64,000 nucleotides of DNA, taken from Bilabrum cf. latius (lineage: Eukaryota > Bigyra: Bicosoecida > Bigyra > Bicosoecida). The notes under the pieces were generated by a model, which was given only the letters and a program-made list of their open reading frames with translations, was not told the DNA's origin and did not search any database. The translations under genes were made by a program, and so were the position numbers. Position 1 is the first letter of the stretch. Every line of letters begins with the position of its first letter. Location of the stretch: NCBI GenBank assembly GCA_965178125.1, contig OZ237744.1, forward strand, positions 1-64,000. Direction: 5' to 3'. Shown here in pieces: positions 10,500 through 23,300 of the stretch.

Positions 10500-10560
10500 T
10501 GATGATATTTTTCAGGTGCAATGCTTTCATGCGGCAGACTGCTAGTCGTATTCAGTCAAA

Positions 10561-11895
10561 TCAAAGCGAGTTCAACGCAGCATGCATCGTGCTTGCAGGG
10601 TACTCGCTGCCAGCCTCCAATCCCAGTGTTCTCCTTTCCTGCATCATTTGGGCCTCTTCTATGAGTTTCCAGTACGGCGGTACTATCACATGCGCATCCA
10701 TAGCGTCCACATCGTGCCAGCTGCTGCTGCTGATCTGCAGCGGTCTACTGATGTCGACGACGCGACATGCAGCACTAGCTTGCCGTGCCGCCCTCGCCAG
10801 CGAACTCTGAACACCCTCTAATCGCAGCTATGCGACTCCAACAGGATGATCGCGCGAGAGTGCGACCAGGCGGCCGATGGTCTTCGGCGGGCTCGCAGCG
10901 GCGTCGTGTCCAGCATCACATACTGTGGCCGATCCGCTGGGAAGCTACAAAAAGCCGTCAGAATCCTCTAGACCCACGAGGCTCTCAAAGTTTGTGTTGC
11001 GTGATAAACTACTAGAAGTAGCGAGGCTCTGCCGAAACTCGTTCTCTTGCAGCTGCCCCTGCAGAGCCTCGGTCAACAAGCGCTTGCCTTCGCCAGAAGG
11101 GCTCAGCACGACCGCGAACAGGCGTTTTCTCAGCAACCCCTTGAAATGACTTCTAGCCACCAACTCCTGACCAACGTAACACCCTTTCTCGAATGAAACA
11201 GCACCAGTCTACTCCATATTCCATTCCAGAGGGACCCTATTCGAAACCGTGCCGCCTTCAAATATGCCAAATACAGCGAGAGTTGCTGCAGCACGCCGGC
11301 AGTTTTCTATGGCATCACGCTAAAGCATGTCAGGTATTGATACCGATCGCGGTTGGATCACTCGTCGCCCAATATCTCCTGACAGTGCGCGCGGATCCGT
11401 TCCGTGGAGTACGACTTCAAAATCATCTTCCTAGCTTACCTCGCCTGAGCTATTCAGCGAAAACTATATGAAAAGATCGGACCTTTCGTCTATTTTCACA
11501 CGCTTTCGTAGTCGCATGGACTTAAGAATCCGTACCACGTCGCTGGCAGCACTCTTAGCGCAGTCAAGCCACAGAGTAGGATACTTTGCCTGCTGGCTGT
11601 CAGATGCAACGCTGTCTGATCGCCAGACGACCAAATCTGCTAATGTTCTACCCTTAGAGTTGAGCATTGCACTTGCTTGCAAGCCACCGGGTGGAAGATC
11701 ATGCATGCCAGTGCTGTTGGTTGACAGCCCATTCACAAACTCTATGGCATCAGGGCCCCTGCAATCCAGACGGCCACGCGAGGAAATTCATGTATTTGTT
11801 TTACTAGTGAAGCTATTTCAATCGCCGCGTGCCGCACCGACTCACCGAACCTATACAATACGCCGCTCAGTCGTGATCCACGTCGAATGCAACAT
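10561..11895 (-). CDS. IBA57: IBA57-like folate-binding Fe-S cluster assembly factor
   Basis: Two exons: 11846-11895 (17 codons, phase 2) and 10561-11758, with an 87-nt intron (GTGAGT...TTGCAG); 415 residues, TGA stop. The junction gives the conserved N-terminal pattern of the GcvT/YgfZ fold ([18 protein letters not shown]), followed by [10 protein letters not shown]. The family hallmark [17 protein letters not shown] occurs near residues 205-220. IBA57 works in mitochondria with ISCA1/ISCA2 to mature [4Fe-4S] proteins such as lipoyl synthase and aconitase; bacterial YgfZ is related. I see no long mitochondrial presequence; the short start may serve as one, or targeting may lie elsewhere. Several TAGs interrupt the frame under the standard code. 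It is divergent from ELP5. Confidence 0.9.
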
Positions 11896-12163
11896 CCTTC
11901 CTATTTGTCTCGGTGTTCGGCTGAGTGCCTCCCTGCATTGATGGTGCGCGCGCTGTATCATACCGCGTATGCAACCAAACGTAGCGCTGTTTGACGAGGA
12001 AATGACCATCATTGTTCCGGACCGCGTGCCCGTAATCCGGAGCAGTGCAGGGCCAACACTAGACCGCCCAGTAGAAAGTATGGTTGCAAAATCTTCGAAT
12101 CAACTTATTTCAAGATAGTTGGTGGCCGGTTAGCCTTATGATCCGCGGTGGCTATGCTTGCGA
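11896..12163. promoter_or_regulatory. probable bidirectional promoter, IBA57 / ELP5
   Basis: This 268-bp gap lies between divergent start codons. I see no distinctive motif beyond ordinary mixed sequence. The call is positional. Confidence 0.4.
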
Positions 12164-13568
12164 ATGACTGCTGGAGCGCAGTCATGGCAGTCAGCAAGCA
12201 TTGCTTCGGTGGTAGTTGAGCGGCTGGTGAGCAATTAACCAATATAATCGTTTCACTGCGACAACTTATGCCTATCCGTAAACCTCAATAGTAACTAGAC
12301 AACCGCAGGTGAATTCATACGACTACGTGCTAGGCGTGGCCACATCCCGAACTCGATCGGCGGGCTTGCAAACAAGTGGCGTTGATTGCATCCGCGCACC
12401 AGTCCATTCATCACCTGATTCAGTGCTCGAACACATCCATCGATTACTATCTGACAAGTGCGGATCGTCGTGCCGCTGCTGCGTGTACTTTGCCGAGTTC
12501 GAGTTGTTTGTCAGGAATTGGGGATCATCGACGTGTACGGCGATACTAAAACGCATTTCGGAGACGAAAAGCAGCTCTGTACAGTGTATTTGCGTGGAGC
12601 TAGATGTGAATAGGGTCTCAACGACCATGCTAAGAGTGATGGAGTCAAACGGGGCTGTTGTGCTCAACACTTCTTGCCACTACTCGGAGCTCGGCGCAGG
12701 TCAGGTTGGACCGCGATTGAGCGAGGCGCATTCTGCTGGAAGCACTTCGAAAGACGTATTTCGTCCGTCGCTGGCTGATTTAGGGACAGCATCCGAGGTA
12801 CTGAAACTGGAGAGGGAATCAGCTGGCGAGCTCTTGGCACCGGCACCTAGAAGCGAGGTGTCGAGCTATGCTGCAATGCTAACATCCGCCGTATCAGACA
12901 AACAAGTTGGCAAGCAGTATTCCTCCCAACACATGATCTCATCTGTTGCACGGTGGGGATAGCCACTGTCGAGCCGAGATGGACTGCAACCCTGTGCACA
13001 CGAGTACCTCATAATTAGGCGAATGGTGGCCTCATAGATGCAAGCGCGTGATTCGAAGGCGGCTTTGAGCTGGCCACCTCGTGCAGGAGGCGTGCATCGG
13101 CTGATTGCCATGGACAAAGCTTGGTGTGCCGCTGCTGGGTCTCGCTCAAAGCTGGCGGCAGCGAAGCGCCGCGATGGCGTGGCTGCAGACCTCACGGGTG
13201 ATCATTTAGTTAGCTCACAGACCGGAACGTAGAATACTGTCGGAATCGAAGACGTGGCCGTGACGAAAGGTCTTGACTCAGTCGAAACAGCTGAATTGCG
13301 CGCCAAGGACGAGCACTAGAGGACTGCCAGATCTGCTGTGGTGCTTCCGCACGAACGCCAGCGACACCTCGCTGAGCGCGTCTCGCACAACCACCCCCAA
13401 ACCAAGACGATGGAAGCAGAAACCCTTTCACTAGGGCGACACATTACGCCGGTAGGGTCCGGTGCGCTGATTTACTTGGAGGATGGGGATGGCGGGGGTG
13501 CCGCAGAGGCTGGGGGTAGCAGTAGCGAATCGGATGAGTCCGACGATGAAGACTTGGATGGCTACTGA
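12164..13568 (+). CDS. ELP5: Elongator complex protein 5 (ELP5) candidate
   Basis: Two exons: 12164-12226 (21 codons) and 12309-13568, across an 82-nt intron (GTGAGC...CCGCAG); 440 residues, TGA stop. The joined start reads SVVVERLVNSYDYVLGVATSR, matching the first strand region of ELP5-type inactive RecA-like folds. The end is the strongest clue: GALIYLED then a run of Ser, Asp and Glu closing DESDDEDLDGY, like the acidic C-terminus of ELP5. ELP4, ELP5 and ELP6 form the hexameric ring of Elongator, which supports wobble-uridine modification of tRNA. The middle is divergent and longer than human ELP5. Four TAG codons are read through. The assignment is by pattern, less certain than for its neighbours. 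Confidence 0.6.
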
Positions 13569-14311
13569 TTCCAGACGGCAGCGCAGTGCGGATTTGGTAT
13601 TGATCTGGATTCCCAACGTCAGAGTGGGAGCGCTGGAATTTCTCGATGGGCTCCGTCGTCGGTGATTGGTGCAGGCTATTCTAGTCTTCTTCTCGAATGT
13701 GGCAATGCATTGCTTGTGATGATGCGCATACGCTCTTTTTGTTGAGAGGAGGGGCAGAGATAGAGTATCTCCGTTGCATCCGGTCCCACATCGGATTGCA
13801 AGATGGTTGCAAGATGGCTCTTTCATGGATTGTGGGCCACGTATGGATCTTGGCACATCATCCAGAGAGCCAACGTCACCGACGCCGGCTACCGGCAGAC
13901 GAGCCTTAGAGGCCTCTTGGAAAGTCTAGACGCTAAAGTGTAATCCTCTAGGCCAGGATGTGCAGTGGCGGACTTGCCATGTTGAACTCCGGAGTATCCG
14001 GAATCCGGAATCAGGAAGCTTGGGTCCGGGTCTGCTGATACTTGATGCTTTTGGATTCTCATGCCGAAATTAACACGAAAATGAACCTAATTCAACTTTA
14101 CATACAGTAATGATCATCATACTACTTAAAGGGCTCATGGATGGGTTCCACTACAAGGCCATCACCACTCTGCTGCACTGTGCAGCCGGAGAGAACCATC
14201 CACACCCGATGCGTGGCAAGCACAGTCATCATCGCACCAGATCCACTGTGACTTCGACGCAAAGAATCGCTGAGGCGGCACGGAACGGCCAAGGATATCC
14301 GCCGACACACA
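13569..14311. other. convergent intergenic region, ELP5 / DYNC2H1
   Basis: This 743-bp interval lies between two converging genes. Small ORFs of up to about 140 codons cross it, but none has recognisable motifs or fits the gene pattern seen elsewhere. No RNA gene is apparent. It probably holds the two 3' UTRs. Confidence 0.5.
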
Positions 14312-17300
14312 TTAGACCTCCGAGATCAAGTACAGGGCAACCCCGGCCAGCACATACTTGGCACGCACCACTGCAGCGCTTTTCGCCTTAACACCCCCGG
14401 TTGATGTGGGCAAATCAACTTCACACCAGATACGCTCCCGCGACCCACTGACGTACACAGGAACTCGAACAGCAGCAGGTGGTACCTGGATTGATGATCG
14501 ATCAGCAAATCCAACCACGAACGCCGGGACAAGAGACAAAGCAGGATCTTGGCCGCTTTGCAAGGTTGCGTTGCAAGCTGCCGAACCAGAAGGCTACAAC
14601 ATATTGACTCCTGCAGCCCGCACACCTTCAATCAAAATGGGACAAGCGATACCCTAGCGCTGAGCCTGTGCCGCGGGGTCGGATGCAAAGACTGAGGCAA
14701 GCTCTAAAGTTGCTATATCACCACCGGTAGCTCTTGCAGTATGTTGGCGAAGCGAGTCTAGGAGGGTAGCAGGGCGCAACAGTTCACGAATACGCACAGC
14801 GAAGTCCCCAGAGAACAGCTTCGCGGCCAGTCCGCCGTCAAGCGCCTGGCGCCATCGTCCAAGCAAAGCGACTCGACGAACTGACAATTCTCGAATATAC
14901 CCGAGCACCGCCCCCCCTGCAGCACGCTCCAACGACATGCCATGGTCCTCTGGATCCCAGAGCTGACTCCACTGGCGAGGGACTCGACCACGAAGGATAA
15001 CGCGTGCCAGCAAACGACCCGATGCAGCCTACTCTCCAGAGGACGCACTTCCCACCGACTGCGTTGACCGCAGGAAAGCGTTGATATCACCGATGTCGTT
15101 TTGCACGCGTCGTACCAACTGGATGCACGTGTTGATTTCTCCAGCAATGAAGGTAGAGAGAGGGTCTGATCCCGATCGCGCCGGAACCGGAGAATCATCA
15201 AGGCGCACACGTACCCCATTCCACTCCACCACGCAAGCTTGAAGCAGGTCAAGATCTTCTTGCCTTAGCTCAGCACCATCCATCGGCTTTGATGCGCCCA
15301 AGAATTCTCGAAGATCTGCCTTCAAGTCATCCACCTGCCCTTGCACCTGCGCCGCTCCCACGTTGTCCGGCAGCCTCAACATCGAAGGTGGGGAATCAAA
15401 CGGAATTGAGAGGAAAATCTCACGGGCCCTTTCGAACGATGCGGTCTCCAGCATTGGAACACCGCGGCACAAAGCCTTCCCACCTCGCAAAAGGCCCGGG
15501 CCAAAACTAGCTTTGATAAATGTGAGCAGTACCTTTTGGTCATACACGTTATCTAGGCGCCCCCCATATGCAACTAGTGATAGAAGCCCGTGCAACTCCT
15601 GCCAAGGAACCCGCTCAACATCTCCACGACAAGCTCGGAGGGCCCTCTTAATGATGTCCTGGCCAGCTCGAAGGTCTGCGATACTAAATTCATACGGTTT
15701 CGTCCAGCCTTGTGGCACGTACTGTTTTCTCTCCTCCACGATTGAATGGATCCAAGCGAGTACAAACATGAGCTGCGCGGACAGCTTGTCGGCACCGTCG
15801 AACTCGGCAGGACCCAAGGTGCTGAGCACTCTTTGCACGCCGTTGGATAGCCCGGGGGATGGCTCGAACGAGACTTTCAGCGATTGCTGCAGAAGTAGCT
15901 TGGGAAGACCAGGGTGCGACTCTGTACTTAGCCATAACCGGAACCTTAAGTGCACATCTCCATCAGAGGCAGCATCCTACCCACTTCCACTTGTAGGCTG
16001 GCTTCGTTTAGAAGTAGATGCCCGCACCATCACATCACGCTCCAGATCTGGCAGCCAATGCGGCACTAAGTGGACGTTCTTCAAGCAGACCCAGTGGCCC
16101 TTTGCTGCAGCAGACTGGATGATTGAGAGCACGTCGTCCTAGGCATCGCCCCCCATCGCGACTTCAACAAACTGGAAGTCGCCTGATGATTCTGCGTATG
16201 CCGCATGTGCATGTTTGCGCAGCTCAGAGGTCGGATCTGCCCCTGAGGAAGTGACCAAGACGATGGGAACCCTTGGATTCGCGTCATTCGCCAGCGTACC
16301 GAAATCACTCAGTGCTACTAACTAGGATCGTTCGGGCCCAGCAATGACTCGCGACAAATACGTTTCCACACTCTAAAGGAGCTTATCAGGTCGCAAAACA
16401 CAAGATACAGCGACTATCTCGAAGGGCTAGAGGTCGCGCGCTGAGCCGGGCATTCCGACTGGGCCATCGAATGGTTTCACTGAGTCACACCAATCCTACC
16501 AATCTGAGGTAGAGAACACTCTGTTCGACTTTGGGCCAAGCGCATTGCACAGAGCCGACCATACAGGCTTGGCAGCATCTGGGACCCACGCTGGAGTCTC
16601 AGCAGGGGAACTCCCACTGCTGGTGGCCATGCCACAAAAAATTCGCCAGAGTGGATCGGGTATTGTAGCCGGGAAGGCAGCTCGAGCAAGAATCAAGGAT
16701 GACATCACTCTATGCTTCGATTTAACCGCCCTGCCAATCTCAGCAATAGTATTTCTGGCCAGCGCAGACAGAAGCTGTTGCAGTCTGCCCGCAGCATCGC
16801 TCCTAGAGGATCCGGTAGATCGAATAGTGCGACTGAAGACGCCCGAAAACCAAGACAAGGAGAACTGGTACGTCGGGTCAAGCGAAGCGAGGGCCTGTAC
16901 AGCGAAATAGAGACGACTTCCAGCTTGTGCGAGGGGGTGGTACTCCATTCTTTGAGCATCCAGCTCATGCTCGGCCTACTTTCCGTCCTACAGTGCAATT
17001 TCGATCGCGCTGGCTTGCTGCTTGGTCTTGGTCAATGAAGCTACCAGTGGATCATTTTCTAGAATATCGTCGCCTGCGGACGCCAAAGTTGTGATCAGTG
17101 TTTGCTCCATCTCTGCAAGTTGGCCGTTTAATCGCTCTTTTGTCTCAAGAAGCTCGGTCTTCTTCGCCTCAAGCTCTGGTACTTCCATGCGAACTGCAGA
17201 GCTCAGAAGCTGACCAGAGAGCCCTGTAGCCGTCACAGTGAAGTCTACGCGTTGCACCATTGATGCTTGCAAGGGGCTGAGCGAGACAGTAGAGTCCCTG

Positions 17301-20300
17301 CAAAACAGCAACATTTTGAAGTCCGGGGACACTTCAACGACTTTCTCGGCGACAGGAACAGCCCTACGGCCAGAAGCAAGCACACGCTCATTGCGCAGGT
17401 ACGCATGAAACAATGCAGGGACATCGCTACAATTCTATACGAGCAGTGTCTTGCCAAACTTAAGAGCCAGCTCAAACTAAAGCTGAAGCCGCTAGTCCGT
17501 GACCCCAACAGTCTCCACGCTATTGGATTCGACTGATAGAATTGACGAGGTGGGGTCGTCACTGATTGGCTTCACAAGCTAACTAGACATCCAAGCTAAC
17601 GCAGCACCGTCTGGATCTACCACAAATGGCGAAAGGTGCGAAGATGCGAGCGACAGCATGAACAAGCCATTGTCAAGACTAAGGCTATCAGCGGGGAGCC
17701 CATTTCGCCTCCATGCTGCGACCTAGGTCTCTGAAGACAGCATATCTTGCAAAGACACGGCACACTGCCCTCCTGACTCGCCTGCACCAGACTCTGGTGA
17801 CGTGCCTTCGTATAGTCCCTAGTCGACCATGCTTACAACCCATGCAGACAACAAAGACGCACGCACGTCTTCAGACACTCCTCCAAGAATAACGCAAGAT
17901 AGACCTGCAAGCATTGCTGCAGCTGGCAGCTAGGTGAGCCTAGACCCGAAAGCGTCCATGCGGGACTTCCATCGGGTAGATTCACCGCCGAGCTTCTCCA
18001 GCAACGTAGAAGCTCGAGCAAGGGTTGCCTCAGCTTGCTCTAGCTGTATTCGCAACGTCTCAGCTTGCGCAGTGAGACCCTTGTAGTCATTCTGCAAGCG
18101 CTTGACTCGCTCATCAAGCTTCAGCAGCTCTTTCTCATTGTTTGCCAGCGCTTCCTCTGCTTTGAGAACGTCTTGCTTTGCGGCATCATGTTCGCGCTCC
18201 AATGGCTCCACAGTGCGAAGAACACGGCTGAAATCTAACGTGGCTTGTACCCAGGCCGCTAAGGGCCCAACTGCCGCGCTGGCAGAGTACGCGCGGTCCG
18301 GCTAGAAACTAGAAGCCTTCTTTCGAAGGACGTCTCGAACCTTGGCTTGGACATCCGGCGTGACCCTTCGCGGATCGTAGTTCAAGATTTCATCAACTAC
18401 TCCACGCTTTCGCAAGAATCGCCTCATACTATGCCACGACGTATCACCGACTCCTAGAAGCTTTAGTACTGCCTCCAAAATATCACAAACTGTTGTTGGT
18501 GGCGATGCCAAAGAGCTCACAAACTGCAGATCCTTCGCGTTCACCTTGCCAACAGCCTCCTGCGCCTACTCAAGTTTTGGCCTGATTTCCGCAAGTTCTC
18601 CATTAATTTGGTCTTCTCTTTCCTTTGCTGCTGCCTTGGCCGCGCTGCTTTTCTGCCGGAGCCCCTCAACTTCCTACTTCCTGGAAGCAGCGACTTGAAG
18701 TGCACTCGTGATCTCATCCATGGCCCTGTCTGCGTCGTGCTGCTTGGCTTCAAGCTTGCTCCTGCTGTCTTCTACTTTAGATGTGAGCTAGTCGACGACG
18801 GCCTCGGCTTCGGAAAGCTTGTGCAGGCCTTTCCCAAGATGCGAAGCTTCAGACGTAAGCTGCCTCACCATGCAGAAGTATAGTTTTCTGGTCGCCATCA
18901 AAGCTTGATGCAAGCGACGGGCGGAGTAGAGAGAACTTGGTACGTCTGGCCTTGATCGCAATTCCTTGAAAATGCGCAGCAAACTCTTTCGAAGACTCTT
19001 GCTTCCGTCTGACGACATGGGCGGCACCGCTTGGCCAACTTGTGGTTCTGTAGATCCACTAGGGGCTACATACCCAAGAGATGCTTCCATTTCGTTCGGA
19101 GAAGCTGAGCCACCGATCGGCGCTGGTAATACGAGGCGTGGGAGCAGCGCGATCGACGTTGGCTGCCACGATGAAGACCAAACCACCTGAGCCTTTGAAG
19201 TAAATGCTGGGTTAGACCTCACAGACGGTACGAAAGCTGTTGACTGAGGCTGCATGCAGACGAATATGTGCAAATTTGCAGACAGCCTTGCTTTGAAAGC
19301 CTCCAAGAGCTCATCAAAGCTGGACGGGACGTCCTAACCACCATCACCAGCATCTTCCAGGTGCTCTTGCAGGGCTTTAAGCTATGACGCAAGTTCATCC
19401 CCCGAAAATAACTGTGTAGCTTCATCCGGAGACGACACAAGAGAGTTTGCGAGCTCGAGCGTTTCGCAAACCCCGCTCGACTTGGTATCAAAACCAGGGC
19501 TTTCCGCAACCAGTGCACTCTCATCTACATAAAGAACAGAACAGTCACCGACGACAGCCGCATTTAGGATTGCATCCACAAACACCGATTTGAGCTGCTT
19601 TCGAGAAAATCGTTGAGCTCGATGTGGCTCGTACCACTTTCCGCCGCGAGCAAAAGTAAGCAACCGAAGAGTCTCCTTGCGACCAACTCCGGGCGTGCCT
19701 ACGACTAGCGCGTGACCGCTAGGGGCGCAGCTGGCAAGAACGAAATCAAGTGAAACGGCAAGCTTGACAACTTCTCGAACAATCTGCAGATCAACTTCGA
19801 CGTCGTCCCTGGCTTGTAGCCTCACAAGCCTACGCAGAGCCTTTGCAACGCCTTTGTCATCTACTGGAGCTCTCTGCGACCCTGTCTGCGTTAACCAATC
19901 TGGCTGACCACCCTCTCTCAGCGTCGCGCTTGCCTGAATCATGGTGCCACCATCGCCCTCGTCATCACTGGCCTGGGCAAGAACCTGAAGAGGGAGAGAT
20001 ACGAAGTTCTGTTCCACGGTATCTTCTGATTGCGATGCAAGCGAAAGAATCACATCACGCAGCTGCGAGACAAGCGACTGAGTATCTTCATTTGCTGTGA
20101 AGCGATCCAAAAAGATCTTGCAAGCCTCGAATGCAAGACAGTTGCACCAGCTATTGGCAGCATTCGACGCGGATGCCCCTGCAACTCGCTGTATGTGGCG
20201 CACGTACTATAACGCTGAGAAGATCCATTGGTGCAGCGATCGAGGAGACAATGTCGCAACACTGCCAGCAGGAGCAGATCCCGTGGCCGTCGTTGTTGAC

Positions 20301-23300
20301 TCTGAGTGCAACTGCACGCGGCTCCACAAGTCTACTGCAGCGGGGACAAACTCATCTGCCGATACCCACCTACTCACTCTGATTGGCTCGGGCAGCAACT
20401 GATTGCAGCAATCATAGTAGCACCGAACCACTCCGTTGAGCTCCTCACGGTCTGGCTGATTTACATGGCATATTCGCATTGCACCAGCAAGACGTTGACT
20501 CAAGTCGTGACGACCCCCGGCCGATCCTACTGACGACGGCACCAGCGTTCCAACAAAGACAACCTTCGATAGGTCGACCTGAATGAACTCGCCATCACCA
20601 TCATAAAATCCACCTATCGAGCAGATCTGCTGCACGAAAGAAATGAAAAGTGCAGTGCCCCATTTGTCTGGCTTCGACACGTTCAAGTCTTTTAGCAGAA
20701 TAAGCAGGTTTTCAGAATTCCGTGGACGTAGAACAGAACCGTCACTGGTTGGAACCACTGAGCATACACGGCGCAGCAGACCCTCCAGATCTCGCGGCCC
20801 ACTACCAGCAGTGCAGTTGAATTGCGCAACTGAAGTGGAGTGCAGATTGAGCGCCAAGTCGCGAACCATGGCCCCTTTACCGCATCCAGGTGGACCAGTC
20901 AGCAGGATCGGTCGCTGGCTTCCTGCTCGGCGATTGGATGCGTTCGTCGAGGCGCTAGCTCCAAACCCATCGTTCCGCAACCAACTCGAAATGGTATCTT
21001 TCCAGACCTAACCGCTTGGAGTCGGAAGGAACTACTCGCCGCGACGTACTTTTGACCATAGCTCTTCGCTACCATCCGGTAACTCGCTGTCTAGTGATCC
21101 AGGCTGGTGCAAGGACAGCCCAGAGGGATCAAACAGCGAGCATCGACAATCAAATGAAACCGGGAGGTCAGCGACTCGAACAATTTCTGCAGCAAGTCTC
21201 CGAGCGACACCATAGCGGAGCGAGCCGCACAGACCCCTTATGCAACCGAGAGCAAAAATTGCCGGGCACACTGAGGCCTTGCTGTTCTGAAGCAATAAGC
21301 CTCTGATCTACGCCAGAGCAGACTCCACTGCACCTACTAAGGTTGTCTACACGTCCATATCATCCGGAGAAAGTCGCCTGAAGAGCTCGATTGCAGGCAG
21401 CAACACATGCGACTCGCAGTCACTCACGGTCTCCTATGCAAAGCCATCCTGAACAACAGACTATTTCCAAGAAGCTACAATCCTCGAGATATCCATATCC
21501 TCGTCGGAAAGGAAAATGATCCCCATCCGCGAGATGGTCGCTGGGGAGGCATGCTGCAAGTCGTGAGTCTCGAAAATGAAGTTGACGTGGTCGCCAAAGC
21601 TAATGCGCTCTCCTGAAGGCAGCGTCAGCAGTCGATTGTCATCGAGAACAGAATTGAGGCTCTCGATCCATTCAGGATCAACATCTCCATCGAGAACAAC
21701 CCAAGCCTTTCGCATAGCAGAAGCACTATCATCAGCCTTTGCAGCAGCACGAGCTGCCTTTGTAAGCACTCCATCGCGGAACTCGCGGGTGTCGTGATCC
21801 ATGCGACCCAGTAACTCTGCCCGAGACATAGCTTTCGGGTTGATAGCATGCAATTCAACGCTGTATCCGAGGAACTCCATGGCTCGTCTAAGAATCCGCC
21901 ACAAAGAGGACTTGCCGCTACCTGCCGGCCCAACGACAACGCATCCGATACGCTGGCCTAACGACTCGTAAAGCTACAGGACCTTCTTAGCCTAGCTCTC
22001 ATCCCACACCATACCCGCAAGGTCTGGAGGAGCCGCCTGTGGCTAATCGTCTCCGGCGCCTGATGCAGCACCGAGTGCCTATCCACCCAGAACCTATTGC
22101 ACCGCACGCAACACGTCTTCAAGCTGCAGGTCCGATGAGGGTATTCCCGGAAACACGTCTGCCAAGATACCGAGAAAAATGCTGGCATCTGAAGCGCTAA
22201 GCTTTGATAGGATATTGATACGAATAGCCTGAATGAGCAGCTCGGCCTACTTTTGGTCGTCGCAATGGTCGTCTTGGGTAGCCAACAAGCGTCCAGATGT
22301 ATTCAGGCATGTCCTCATAGCCCGCAAGCCCCAATCATAGTGCGACTACCGTGACAGAAGCTCTCTGCTGAGCGTGAAGAGAGATACAAGTCTTTTTGAC
22401 AGATCCTTCGCGACAGAAAAGCCCTCAGCGAAGAGCAGTACCTCAGCTATAAGCTCGAGATCTGGTCGAGTCATGGCAACAGGGCGGAAAAGTTGTTTCA
22501 AGTTGTCAGGAAGCTTGGAACGACCCCCGTACCCTTTGCCAGCCGGATTGAGTGTAACAAATATCCCAGAGTCGGCGTCAACTGCCAGTCGCCTGCCGAG
22601 AAGCTCAATTGCAGCTTGTCCGCGCTTGATGGCAGTCTAAATCGTTTGGATTTGCTGAGAAATTGCGGACAGCTAATCAGGCAGCAGCCTGTTGAACTCA
22701 TCGAAACAGCCCCAAGCCCCAGACTGCACCAAGCCGGTGAAGATTCGGCCCATGCTGCGGAAGTCAATGCCTTCGTCGCAATTGAACACAAGCACCTATC
22801 TACCCAGTTGCCCTCCAAGTGCTTTCACACTTTCAGTCTTTCCAGTTCCCGCTGGCCCGTACGGGTTTCCACCATAGCCGAGTGCAAGCGCTTGGGTCAG
22901 AGTCATGTAGCAGCGATCAGTGAGTGGGGTGTGGACAAGTCGGGCTGAATTCCCTTGGTACTCGTAGGTGTAGGCAGCCGTTGCAGTTGCCATACGTGCT
23001 TGGACAAGGGCAGCAGCATCTACTCCAGACAAGACGGAGTGATTCCGAAGGCCCTCAGTCGCAAGGAGCGCAAGCGACTCGCGTCTTCCAGCAAATGTGC
23101 TTCGATCAGATGAGACACTCTCAAATCGCAGTTGCTTCTGCCACAACCAATCTGATGCGGACGAGCAACGTCCTTTGATGAGCACGTCACACACATCGGC
23201 TGCGTGGATGGTATCAAGCAAGACGCCCTTGAGCTTGAGGAGCTGCACATGGTTGGCACCACGTCGTAGGACAGTCAACGCCTTGAGTTCAGCAGCCAAC